From the NCBI GenBank assembly GCA_900618425.1, contig UZAN01039944.1, forward strand, positions 40,528 to 82,411: DNA of 41,884 nucleotides. The letters run 5' to 3'. The stretch is from Echinostoma caproni. Its lineage: Eukaryota > Platyhelminthes > Trematoda > Plagiorchiida > Echinostomatidae. Shown here piece after piece: positions 32,943 through 41,884 of this stretch (its first letter is position 1; each line of letters starts with the position of its first letter). Below the pieces are notes generated by a model that was not told where the DNA came from, searched no databases, and worked only from the letters and a program-made list of their open reading frames with translations. A program made the position numbers and the translations under genes.

Positions 32943-33620
32943 GTGAGTGTAGTACGCGAAATTGTGCCAAGGGTTAAAGGATTATTACTTTTTACTTTTG
33001 AGCGGGTCGATTTGTGCGCAATTTGTTAGCGCATTAGTTACAGTTCTTTTCACCATACGTTCGGCCTCCAAATCACAACTTGAAATCATCTGTGTTTGAA
33101 CAAAATTATATTCTCTCATAAATTTCAAACTGTTTGTGAACTAAAGCAGCAGCTTGTTTGTGAAATAGAAAGGCAATATAATCTCAGTTAAATGGCTAAG
33201 TGGCACATATCACTGATTGTGTAACTGTTCGTAAAGTGTGAGAACGTCCTGAGACCGGCAAATTATGATGCGTTTTAAGTGGTACAAATGACAGTCGTCG
33301 ATGGATTCGCCGCTTGACTCGCTTTCCTATTTCAACGTGACACTTGAAATATACGACCACATAGATGCAGATAAAAAACGAAATCTTCATTATCTCGATG
33401 CCATTGGTCTGTCGTACCAATAGAACTGATATTGATGTGAAGCTTGACACAGCGGATATTTTGAAAGATCATATACAAATCGACCGGGAGTAATCTCATG
33501 TATGCTACTGTATGAATACATTTTTTCATATAATAATATAACCCCGTTGCCGTTATTTGGTTGGAGAAGATGGTACAAAATGAGAGATTATTATATCCAT
33601 TTTGTTGAACACCTTGGTAC

Positions 33621-33694
33621 CTAGCCAATCCAAAATGTTTCAGCGGGTTAATCACAAACATAAGTAAGCTTCGTAATGGTAACGACTCAGCTCT
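33621..33694 (-). CDS. candidate internal exon, phase 0 in / phase 2 out
   Basis: The minus-strand acceptor is excellent: a 20-base pyrimidine-rich tract ending TTCCTTTTTCAG. The donor CTAG|GTACCA is fair. The frame reads RAESLPLRSLLMFVINPLKH and then FGLA, possibly a membrane or amphipathic helix (LLMFVINPL). It sits in a 142-codon ORF. No family is recognised, and the neighbouring plus-strand Penelope-like element at 33859 is unrelated. Confidence 0.42.
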
Positions 33695-33858
33695 CTGAAA
33701 AAGGAAACACAAAACAAAATCGTTATCTTTTGAACTATCCAAACAAAGATACCGGCACATATAGCCAACGTCAGGTTTGCTTATTTATTGATATTATTGT
33801 TATCATGAAGACGACTTCATGCTTGTACGATTACTTAGTGTAAAACAACATTAACATT

Positions 33859-34630
33859 GGTATTCAACTGACTACCGTGGAGATATTATTACTCCGTCGA
33901 TCGTTCAACGTGCAGTCTGCTTTTAACAATGAAATTTATGGTCAGACTGACGAGGTAGCCATGGGTTCTCTACTTAGAACCTAATGCGTGATATCCTTAT
34001 GACCAAACGGGGAAGCTGAATCAGGAGATAAATTCCATTTTATCGGTGTGGATCTCGTGCGAAGTAGTTACCCGATTAAAATTGTTTATCGCAAGCCAAC
34101 ATGGACTGGGCAATATATCCACATTGCCAGCTTCTTACCACAGAAACGGAAACGGAACGTTGTCCATTCCCTCACAAACCGTGCAAGAAACATTTGCACA
34201 GAAGAAGGCTTAACACAAGAACCGGAGAATATAAAGCAAACACTTATAGCTAATGGTTGCCCGGAACGGTTCGTTCACAAAAACCAATCCGAGACACCCA
34301 AGGAACCCGAGGAATAAGAAAGACTTATAAATGCGACTCCCTAGCAAAGGCGATAACAAAAGTGAGCTCATCACAGAAAGAGAAGAGTGAGTATTCTACC
34401 GGGTGCCCCTTATCTATCTAAGGCTGTTCGTCAACAACATTTAGCAACAGTTGAAGGAGTGGTCGTCCGTCTGTTTAATCTGCCTCGTTGTTCCCAAAAG
34501 CGATTTGTCAAAGCACTTCAACTGCCATGGCCATGGAGTGAATTCAATCGCATGACTGAAGCTGACCAGTTCCATGACCCCTTGACCCTTATAGCCGATC
34601 CCGTGCCCCAAACAGGTGATGGTTAACCTT
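33859..34630 (+). mobile_element. Penelope-like retroelement, reverse-transcriptase fragment, internally deleted
   Basis: RSFNVQSAFNNEIYGQTDEV followed by AMGSLL (33898-33978) matches the FxxxxYxQxDGVAMGSPLGP block and ends in TAA. After about 35 bases FHFIGVDLVRSS (34033 on) and IVYRKPTWTGQYIH match the LHFLDV and YRKPTWTGQY blocks. Next come LTNRARNICT, NGCPERFVHK, and in a second frame RLPSKGDNKSEL (34334 on), the LPFKGD block, then KAVRQQHLA in the first frame. The stretch carrying the YxDD catalytic site, normally about 70 residues, is missing. No GIY-YIG nuclease was seen. An inactive relic. Confidence 0.88.
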
Positions 34631-34838
34631 GAGTCGGTCCTAACCCTCATGTGACAAATAACTATTCCCATCCACTCATCACTTGTTTTTTTTTGTTTGT
34701 CCGCCACACACAAACAACTATTTTATTTACCAATTCACTCTGCATACACTTCAAAAGATAAACTAATATGATAGACCTATCACCTATTTATATAACTGTA
34801 TTAGTCCGAAACGAGCTTGTTCGCTATTTCGTGTTTTC

Positions 34839-35123
34839 TCAAATATTTATTATGGGTTTTCTTACACACACACAATCTTTTCTACACTGATAGAAGTACA
34901 TATATAGGTATCCCCTTGTTACAGAACATCGTTTTAATAATAGTCCATGAAAGCATATGCCGATATTTGCAATAGATCGATAAATTCGAAACCGATTATC
35001 CAGATGCAAAAGCATCTCTATAAAGGAAACCATCCGCAAATAAGATTCCATTTCACGAAACTCATGTCTTGGTGGTACACTTATCTCAGTGGTCTTCACA
35101 TCTAATTCCAAGGCTTCCACCAT
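34839..35123 (-). CDS. unrecognised 94-codon ORF
   Basis: Minus-strand ATG at 35123 opens MVEALELDVKTTEISVPPRH and continues REMESYLRMVSFIEMLLHLD. The first two-thirds looks protein-like; the tail (CVCVRKP) is coded by a TG-rich stretch and is probably not real. The VPPRH...LRMVSF layout faintly recalls the region after the catalytic site in gypsy-type reverse transcriptases, but this is too weak to assign. A strong acceptor (GGTTTCCTTTATAG) sits inside the ORF. Confidence 0.25.
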   Translation of the reverse strand: MVEALELDVKTTEISVPPRHEFREMESYLRMVSFIEMLLHLDNRFRIYRSIANIGICFHGLLLKRCSVTRGYLYMYFYQCRKDCVCVRKPIINI

Positions 35124-35759
35124 TCCAATTGCTTATAGATCGAGAGTGCCTGGATATATTCGTTTAGAATATCCACTGCATCCGTTGTTTCGGTATATAA
35201 TCCAATGGAAAATTAATCTGGTAACTTGTAATCAGAATGTAAGTACCGAAGTGGAAACAACTTTGAATGATTTTTGAGTTATCCTGCAATACTTGACGGT
35301 GGAAACCACATGCATTTGCAAAATAAATGGTTATTCTGAAATTATTTTAAATCCCATGCATTCCTATTTACGCAAATTATCACATAAATAATCCAGAATA
35401 CCTCGGAACGATACATTGTTCCTCAGTCTTACCGGACATTGAACCGCTGGTAACAAGAGGGACGTTCATAATCATTATTTTACCAACCAATGTGGTCCTA
35501 TAAACTTTTCTATTTGTCCTCTTGAGGGTTTTATTAACGTTAGTTTCAGTGTGTTAAAAGTGAGAAATTGCTTCGCGTGTTTGAAACACATAGCCTAAAT
35601 TTGGAGAAAATTACTGGTTGATCAGTCATGAGAACATAGGTAAGCAAAAAACCTGTTTCCGGTGCTTTATTGACTGACCAAATAAAGAACTTTTCAAATT
35701 TAACCAATTAAGTGGCAAAACCCGTTGCAGCCAGTTTGCTTCATTTGTGTTTGTCACTG

Positions 35760-35858
35760 AGTTGCTCGTTGAATGGTCCGGATGCTGTCGGTAGGGATAA
35801 ATAGGTGGAAGAGAGGACGTGTGTTCGAATCCTACCACCACCACCACCACCACCACCA
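35760..35858 (+). repeat. SINE-like head ending in an (ACC)n microsatellite
   Basis: GTTGAATGGTCCGGA, then GGACGTGTGTTCGAATCC (B-box-like), then about eight ACC units (35834-35858). The first two blocks are shared with the minus-strand element at 2.6-2.75 kb. The ACC run makes a spurious poly-Val/Pro ORF. Confidence 0.6.
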
Positions 35859-35869
35859 GGGGACTTTCC

Positions 35870-37180
35870 TCACCTCCTGTGTGTTGCCCTCTTCCTCCTT
35901 CTCGAAAATAGTATCGTTCAATATTCAATAAATGATAAAATGATGGATGCAGATTATGTCAAAGAGGTGCAGATATTAGTGTTGCACATGCCCGAAACTT
36001 CTATAATCATTTTGGAGTACCTAACTGGGGTTTGGGACGACGATAGCCATTGATTTAACATTTGATAGAGTTTTCACTATGATCCTTTACAATAAACCCT
36101 CTGACTGTATAGCGGGGCGTGCATAGTGTCAATGATTAGCCGGTAATTGCGGCCGCTCGGGTCTACGTCACTTTCTAATCTGATTAGTCTTTTTACCATT
36201 GGATAAAGATGCATCACCTTTTGCTAATACACTGTTTACCAAGAACACATATTCATCCATTCCGATTAGTCTTTGATCATGGGTCCCCATACCACTCATT
36301 CCCTCAACAATCCTACCGGATCCTATTGTACCTTTATATAATACAGTCTACCACTGCATCAGTGAAAACCGTGAGACAGCTAGTAAATGTTAGACCGATG
36401 CGTACTTCTTGTTTGCAGGCCCACACATGTATTTATTCCGTTACGTTCATGTGATGCTCGCAAAACCCATAATTGTCTTGTGTGTAACTCAAACGTAAGC
36501 TTTTGAGAAGTAACTCTACGAGATTATCAGATCGCTCGGACTTTTAAGACAGACAGTGAACAAATGGATCAAAAATAGAGACTATTTTCATCAGCGACAC
36601 TCGGTCAGTGAGAGGACACATAAGGAGGATTTGGCTGTACTTGTAGTCCCTTATTTAGATCTCTCACGTATAACTGGATTTGCTTAGTACCTGGTTGATA
36701 ACCTAGCACTCTTTCCATTGTATTTCGGTATTGTGATTTCTCTGCTTAACAAACGTCAATTTTGATTTCCGGTTCCACCGAACATCATCTAAAGTTGCAT
36801 TTTCAAACGTCAATAAAGTGGTTATTGTGCGACACACCATTTGCAGTGTTTATTGGGACCGAGATCGGTATATTTGTTCCTCACACCCGATCATCAGGAG
36901 CACGTTAGGTTTGATATCTCTGAAACGGAATTAGGTAATATGATGACATAAACAAAGCAACATACTATGGACGTTTATCATATGAATCCATTTTATAGAA
37001 TATCCGAGCAACCTGGTACTTCTGAATTCGCTCAAAATTCGCGATATGACATATGTTTTGTCTGTTGAGCCCGACCGTTAGGCAGATTTCTCAGACGTTT
37101 GCATACTTGCTGGTCATACGTGAGTATGATATGCATTGCATTACAAATACTCAATCGGGTAGTGATTTTTTGCTTCGCAG
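35870..37180. other. no confident gene
   Basis: AT-rich. An unexplained block near 36785-36910 contains AATAAA, ACCGAGATCGGT and, on the minus strand, CTGATGATCGGG. It looks like a dispersed repeat but was not identified. A GC-rich GCGGCCGC lies near 36149. Confidence 0.4.
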
Positions 37181-37264
37181 AATCTGTTGACTCGGCAGAC
37201 GCAAAAAGAAGTCGCTTTCATCAATATTCTTTTTCAATACAATACAGACGTTCAGCGAGACACG
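37181..37264 (+). CDS. candidate internal exon, 84 bp, phase 0-0
   Basis: Acceptor GATTTTTTGCTTCGCAG and donor ACACG|GTAACG frame exactly 28 codons, NLLTRQTQKEVAFINILFQY and NTDVQRDT. The peptide has a helical heptad-like pattern and good composition. The frame remains open beyond the donor. It heads a cluster of four further plus-strand candidates (37440-39396). No family is recognised. Confidence 0.45.
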
Positions 37265-37439
37265 GTAACGCTGTTCTTGAGAATAACTATCTTTGAAATT
37301 TACCACGTAAAAAGGGAAATGTGTGCAAAACATTGTTTTGGTAGATTAAAACCACCTCTACAGAGTTAGTTCGGTAATTTTGATTACTTCATCGAACGGG
37401 GGAACATTTGACTGCCGAAATTATAAATTTGCCGCTTAG

Positions 37440-37581
37440 TAACCACGACCTCAGTGTAACCGGACATCTGTTCATTGTGCTCAAAAGAGGACGGAGTATA
37501 TATACAACTACTTCCACTCTAGGGCAGAACGTTAGGGTCGAAATTGAAAATCGTTTAACTGAATTCCATATCTTGAACCTG
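37440..37581 (+). CDS. candidate internal exon, alternative 5' boundaries
   Basis: The frame includes NHDLSVTGHLFIVLKRGRSI and QNVRVEIENRLTEFHILNL, ending in phase 0 at CTG|GTAAAA. Three acceptors are possible in the same frame: GCCGCTTAG (start 37440), GACCTCAG (37455) and ACTACTTCCACTCTAG (37523). The last has the best pyrimidine tract and gives a 59-bp exon. The peptide is strongly protein-like throughout, with strand then helix character. The product is unknown. Confidence 0.42.
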
Positions 37582-37776
37582 GTAAAACCGGAGTATAAAA
37601 CGCTGGATAATGCTAAATATAACCAAGAAAAACAAACGGATTATTGGTTTTAGTTTGTTAGATCACATGATTATATTGAAGCACACATTGCGTTTGACTG
37701 ATTCTGGAAGCTGCATCTATGCATACCACGAATGTGGTAGAACCAAGTCGTTAACCTGGTTTTCAAATTCCTATAG

Positions 37777-37832
37777 TTTTGGCTATCTGCCAGGAAGACC
37801 ACCGGTGGTCTGTTCAAAAATGGTCTTCAAAG
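37777..37832 (+). CDS. candidate small exon
   Basis: The acceptor GGTTTTCAAATTCCTATAG is strong; the donor AAAG|GTTAGA is weak. Two frames are open, reading LAICQEDHRWSVQKWSSK (phase 1 in, 0 out) or FGYLPGRPPVVCSKMVFK. Neither can be preferred, and the small size allows chance. Confidence 0.22.
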
Positions 37833-38003
37833 GTTAGAATCTTGATTACTGAAAAGGGAACCAAAATATATATTGCTTCCTAGCGGAAAAGGTGCTAGTT
37901 TAGTTGAACCATTTGCAAAATGACAGCCTTGACTAATGCATTCTGTCATGTCTCACATGTGGCACTGTTTGCCAAGAATAACTCGTGACATTCTTTTTTA
38001 CAG

Positions 38004-38056
38004 AATAGCCAAATTAATGAAGTTGGTTGGGCCACATTTGAACACTTCACTGGAAA
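38004..38056 (+). CDS. candidate small exon
   Basis: A near-ideal acceptor (GTGACATTCTTTTTTACAG) precedes 38004; the donor GGAAA|GTAAAA is moderate. The phase-0 frame reads NSQINEVGWATFEHFTG and would follow the phase-0 exit at 37581. A second frame, IAKLMKLVGPHLNTSLE, leaves phase 1 and would join in frame to the 39263 exon. Both are plausible; only one can be right. Confidence 0.35.
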
Positions 38057-39262
38057 GTAAAATTGTAATTGCAGTCATATATATCGTTTATTTCGTGCGC
38101 AACAAACTGGTTCTGATTTTTGAGCCACTTTTTTGCCCAGCACATGCTACATTCTGATTTCCCCTAGATCTCTCCCTCCCGATGTCCGGCATTTATAGCC
38201 TAATTCAAGAGAATGAAATGGGCAATACTTTATATCAGAATTAACAAATATATAATATTATCCATGTATTTCGTTCTTTCTATTAGTCAAACACCGTATT
38301 GAAATATGATTTCTTGATTTCGGCGACGGTTGATAGCGCATCGTTTGCAGGATGACTAAAGGTTAGAAGAAACAAATCGTATGAAATCATCCATACAAAT
38401 GAGTCGTAGACATGGCAGAGGTATTGTGATTTCAAACAATCAATACTTGTTTATCTTCATTTATTTTGAAACATTTCGATCTGTCGTTTTTGCATGGGAT
38501 CCACTAAGTTGAGGATCAAATCGCATTTACCAGTTCCCTCTGGAACATTTCACACATTGATCTCTGATGAATACTGTCGAACGCGTCAAGTTATCTCTGC
38601 CCTCATGGCAGGGAAAATGCTTCGATTACACTCACATTAGGGCTGTTGGGCGACTGCAGAATAAATTGAACTTTGGAATATGGCAATCCCTCCGGATTGC
38701 CGCGTAAATGTGATGATACAGTAAAAATGAGGCTTAAACATATACATGAAAAAGGTATTTGGAGATGTCATTGGGCTGTAAATAGAAAAGATAACGTGGC
38801 TTTATGGATATCTTTTCAGAGTAATATTCACCGAAAACTCAATCGATCAGTACAATAAAATTAGCACTATCTTGGTGCCACAACCGTCAGCTCCAAAACA
38901 AGGCACTCAATCACCAATGGTCACCCAACGCATCAGATGAGACGATCATGTACATTTTGTTATGGTTCAAATGGGTTCCTTTGAAGTATTAGGTAAAACG
39001 ATCATCTTTTTCTTCCTGATACTATATTTACCAGTAATTAGACAGTCGTCAGTGGGATAACCAAGTACCAAAGGTTGGCAGCTGTGATTTTAATTTTTTG
39101 GCAAGATCGCTTAGTGTCCCCGTGTGTTGGTCGTCCAATAGCGTCTTTACATCTGCCGACCCCGATTGCACTTCAAATTTAGCCAGCCTTTTCTCATTGG
39201 TGGCATAATAAAATTGTGGCTAACCGGCCCGGACGATTCTTTATATTGTTTCTTTGCAACAG

Positions 39263-39396
39263 AAAATAGCTGTCGCTTTGATTTGATGTGGTTGGTTTCT
39301 CCCTTTGCTCAACTGTATTCCCGAAGAAATTCAGTTGATTATGCGACAACTTATGCTACTCTTTACATCGGGCGTCAACATAAGTCCCGGACTTGA
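39263..39396 (+). CDS. candidate terminal exon
   Basis: The acceptor is outstanding (TTATATTGTTTCTTTGCAACAG). Only one frame avoids an early stop. Entering in phase 1, it reads NSCRFDLMWLVSPFAQLYSR and then RNSVDYATTYATLYIGR, ending at TGA 39394-39396. No AATAAA was seen close downstream. Joined to the phase-1 exit of the 38004-38056 alternative frame it gives an uninterrupted reading. The product is unknown. Confidence 0.38.
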
Positions 39397-40143
39397 ACGC
39401 TGGATTTGTGCACCGCTCTAGTGGATTACTTCTGTGTTCTGCTTATATACCGAAAAATGTTCAGTGTTTCATCTGGTTGTGGCATGATAGCATAACAAAA
39501 CGATTGATCCACCAGCGATTTAATTTTCAAGGCTAACTTTTACATTTCTTGTAACACGTTCACTCCCTCCCCGCCGAGAGAGTTCACTTTGGAGATGTCA
39601 TTTAATTTGTACCGTATATGAAAATATATGCATATCAACATACTTAGATTGACTAGAATGAAAATCATCTTAATGCAGTAACCAATTACTAGGAAGAATG
39701 AACTTTCACACTTTTCTGCACCAAATTATCACCTGAACCTTTCAAATTGTTAAAGTGGTATTTAACGTCGCGTCATTTCAAATGATGGTACTAAAGAATT
39801 AGGAACACCGCAGTGGGAGATAGGGTTCCAAATAAGTGCTCTCTACTCATAAATATCGATATGAAGGTGTGGTATTGAGGGTTACGTTGAACAAGTACGA
39901 GTAATACCCATATTTGTTAAATCTTTCCTCAATTCTCCCATATGTTTATTTTACCAGTACTTACTAACATCCACTCATTTTTGTGCATGTTCGCGTAACT
40001 AAAAGAGATGTCAATCGCTCAATTCTGTTTGTGGAAGTCTACTGATTTCCCCCAACTACCACATTTTATTCTCAAATGGTAGACAATCATTTCTGTTTTT
40101 GCCCTTAACTGTTTCATAAACTGTCTTACATCATCTAGTAAGG

Positions 40144-40164
40144 CCACATGTGCGCCGCATGTGG
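40144..40164. repeat. perfect 7-bp hairpin
   Basis: CCACATG and CATGTGG around a 7-base GC-rich loop. No U-run or other context shows a role. Confidence 0.6.
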
Positions 40165-41405
40165 TCTGCGCCACTGACTTCAATTTTATCGGCTAACCGT
40201 AGATTAAATCAATAGGGATTTAATTTGCTAATTACAACCACTGTCAATCATTCTTACTGCAAAACATAAATCTGAAGTGAAATTCTAAACAACCAAAGTT
40301 CTTTTTATGGAAAAAGGTTGTTCTTGTGACCCAAAGATCCACAAAACTCTCAACTCATACATTAGTTGCAAATTATTATTCAACCTAGGAAGCTGAACTA
40401 AAAACCTTTCATCAATCATTCAACCGATGGATGACAAAACTTTCATCCCATAAATAAAACGATCAATGTGCTATTTCCATTCTTGTTGTTGCTATTCGAA
40501 AAGGGATGACCGCATCGGTTTCCTTAAAATGGTTTCAATGAATCAGAATATGCTAAACGCGCTCTGAACGCAAACCAGCATTACTAGACACTATGACTAT
40601 ACACTGCTTGTATAACGTGCATGCTTGTATTTCCTCTAAATTCAAAACAATACGCTACTTGTGATAAAACAATTGGAGTTGTTTACTAAAAGGGGACATA
40701 CTGCATGTCCACTTAAGAAATCAGCTCCCAGAGAACCACAACCTTTTCTATTCTACGTAGTCAGAATTTGCAACCCCTTCAGAAAAAGTGCCCATAACGG
40801 ATTAATGTTTGTTTTTGAACTTCAGCCACAAATGCCCTGCAACTCGGTGGCCACCATATAACTTAAAAATTGGTATAATTTATCTCAATACAAAACGTTT
40901 TTAAATTATGTTATTCACCTTTTAGATTAATGTCTATTTTGAGATTTTTTACGATGAGAATCTGCTTTTCTAATGCACAAGGAAAATTAAAAACATACGT
41001 ATTTCACATATGCAAAAGAGAAACATTTGCCTTCTGGATAATGAAAAGAACATTCTTAGGTATCACAGATATGTCATGACTCCGATGGTTTTACATTTTG
41101 AAAATATTCTTCAATTCATCGGTGGTCGCATAAAATTCATGAGTTTTACTGATGTTGTATCGTCTTGTTATAGGTCACTATTTGATCGACCGTCTCGGTT
41201 TTTCCTCATGTTGATTGGTTGGAGAATGGAGGTAATTGCATAATCTTTGAGGTGAATATCACCACGACATGGTATATCCGTCAATTTTCTTTATTCCTGA
41301 GAATTTTCAATGAACGCCTTTCATAAATTTTAAGACGCCTTATTTAGTTAAACTCTCGTTTATTAATAAGTGGTTTCAATGCTCAAATTCATTTTGCACG
41401 GCAGC

Positions 41406-41426
41406 GGAGAATCACGAAGATTCTCC
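41406..41426. repeat. perfect 8-bp hairpin
   Basis: GGAGAATC and GATTCTCC around a 5-base loop (ACGAA). Function unknown. Confidence 0.6.
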
Positions 41427-41637
41427 AAATATGGGGTCATTCTTTCTTTCTAATTCCAAAAAGATGACATGAAAACCCACTCATTTGACAACGTTTGTCT
41501 AGGTTGTCCGCTCTTAATTCCGGCCGCCGTTAAATTGAATCTTTAACTCTTCGTGCTGACATCCCATAGAACCATCTATGTAGGACCATTCTGCCCTGCG
41601 GAAAGCGATAACTAAAAAACATTGGGGGCGCCCATAC

Positions 41638-41775
41638 CTTTTCAACTTCAAGTGAGTCCGTTGTCACTTCAAGTGAATCCAACCAATCGCACTCCATTGG
41701 AAACCCCACAAGGTTGTTGGTGTTTCGGCCGTTAACTGTCACCCATTGGACCGGATCTGTCCAAACACCTCCAGT
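41638..41775 (-). CDS. internal exon of a minus-strand gene, 138 bp, phase 0-0
   Basis: The minus-strand acceptor TACTTTTGTTTGTTCAG and donor AAAAG|GTATGG frame exactly 46 codons in phase 0 at both ends. The peptide starts TGGVWTDPVQWVTVNGRN, continues NLVGFPMECDWLDSLEV and ends TTDSLEVEK. GC content is near one half against an AT-rich background. DSLEV occurs twice, from a local duplication of ACTTCAAGTGARTCC units in the DNA. The frame stays open beyond the donor, but the peptide quality drops. The rest of the gene would lie upstream, outside the window, and at lower coordinates. The family is not recognised. Confidence 0.58.
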
Positions 41776-41829
41776 CTGAACAAACAAAAGTACTTTTTGA
41801 GTGAGTTATCGAGCGAGGTTGAGTGTTTA

Positions 41830-41884
41830 GGGGGGGGAGGGTTGAGGTGGCCCGTTCTCCCCCCGCCCCCCCCCCCCCCCCCCC
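41830..41884. repeat. G-run then C-run at the window end
   Basis: Eight G bases then AGGG at 41830-41841, and CCCCCCG followed by nineteen C bases to the last position. The two halves could pair as a hairpin or form G4/i-motif structures. Runs like this often end contigs. Confidence 0.85.

Larger units (their letters stand above)
39400..41637. other. no confident gene
   Basis: AT-rich with short ORFs. Two perfect hairpins occur (40144-40164 and 41406-41426). A 58-base stretch at 41174-41231 between an acceptor and GAG|GTAATT is open but unconvincing. Confidence 0.45.

Noticed and set aside
36888..36902. CTGATGA on the minus strand as a second hammerhead
   Set aside because: No GAAA follows a foldable stem II; only GAAC is near and the pairing fails.
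41174..41231. 58-base plus-strand exon ending at GAG|GTAATT
   Set aside because: The peptide is ordinary and the flanking ORF gives no further support.

Overview
This window looks like non-coding-rich nuclear DNA of a metazoan, most probably a parasitic flatworm (trematode). That is an inference from three things. The DNA is AT-rich with no ORF longer than about 160 codons outside the N gap. There is a decayed CR1/Jockey-type LINE and a decayed Penelope-like retroelement whose protein motifs recall fluke families. There are many tRNA-derived SINE-like heads. Nothing suggests bacterial operons, phage or CRISPR.

Layout. 1-13 kb is mostly intronic or intergenic, with scattered candidate exons on both strands and several SINE-like elements. 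It also holds a hammerhead-ribozyme-like motif beside an (ATAG)n tract (12.0-12.13 kb) and an 80-codon minus-strand ORF followed by an AATAAA signal (12.87-13.15 kb). 13.3-14.25 kb is a frameshifted 3' piece of a LINE reverse transcriptase. 14625-15271 is an assembly gap. 15.3-15.9 kb has two more SINE-like heads. 18.4-19.6 kb has the best gene evidence: two minus-strand exons whose splice phases join to make an intact codon, ending in a stop codon and a downstream AATAAA. 20-33 kb is largely featureless apart from single candidate exons. 33.86-34.63 kb is a Penelope-like element fragment that has lost the catalytic YxDD section. 35.8 kb has a SINE-like head ending in an (ACC)n tract. 37.1-39.4 kb has a cluster of plus-strand candidate exons. 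41.64-41.78 kb has a strong minus-strand phase-0 exon. The window ends in a G-run/C-run stretch.

How far the gene calls go. All are single exons inferred from a polypyrimidine-AG acceptor, a GTRAG-like donor and an open frame with protein-like composition. By my rough estimate, around ten such pairs per strand would arise by chance in 42 kb, so most are offered at confidence 0.25-0.45. I recognise no specific host protein family and give no gene symbols. The transposable-element calls are the secure part of the annotation.
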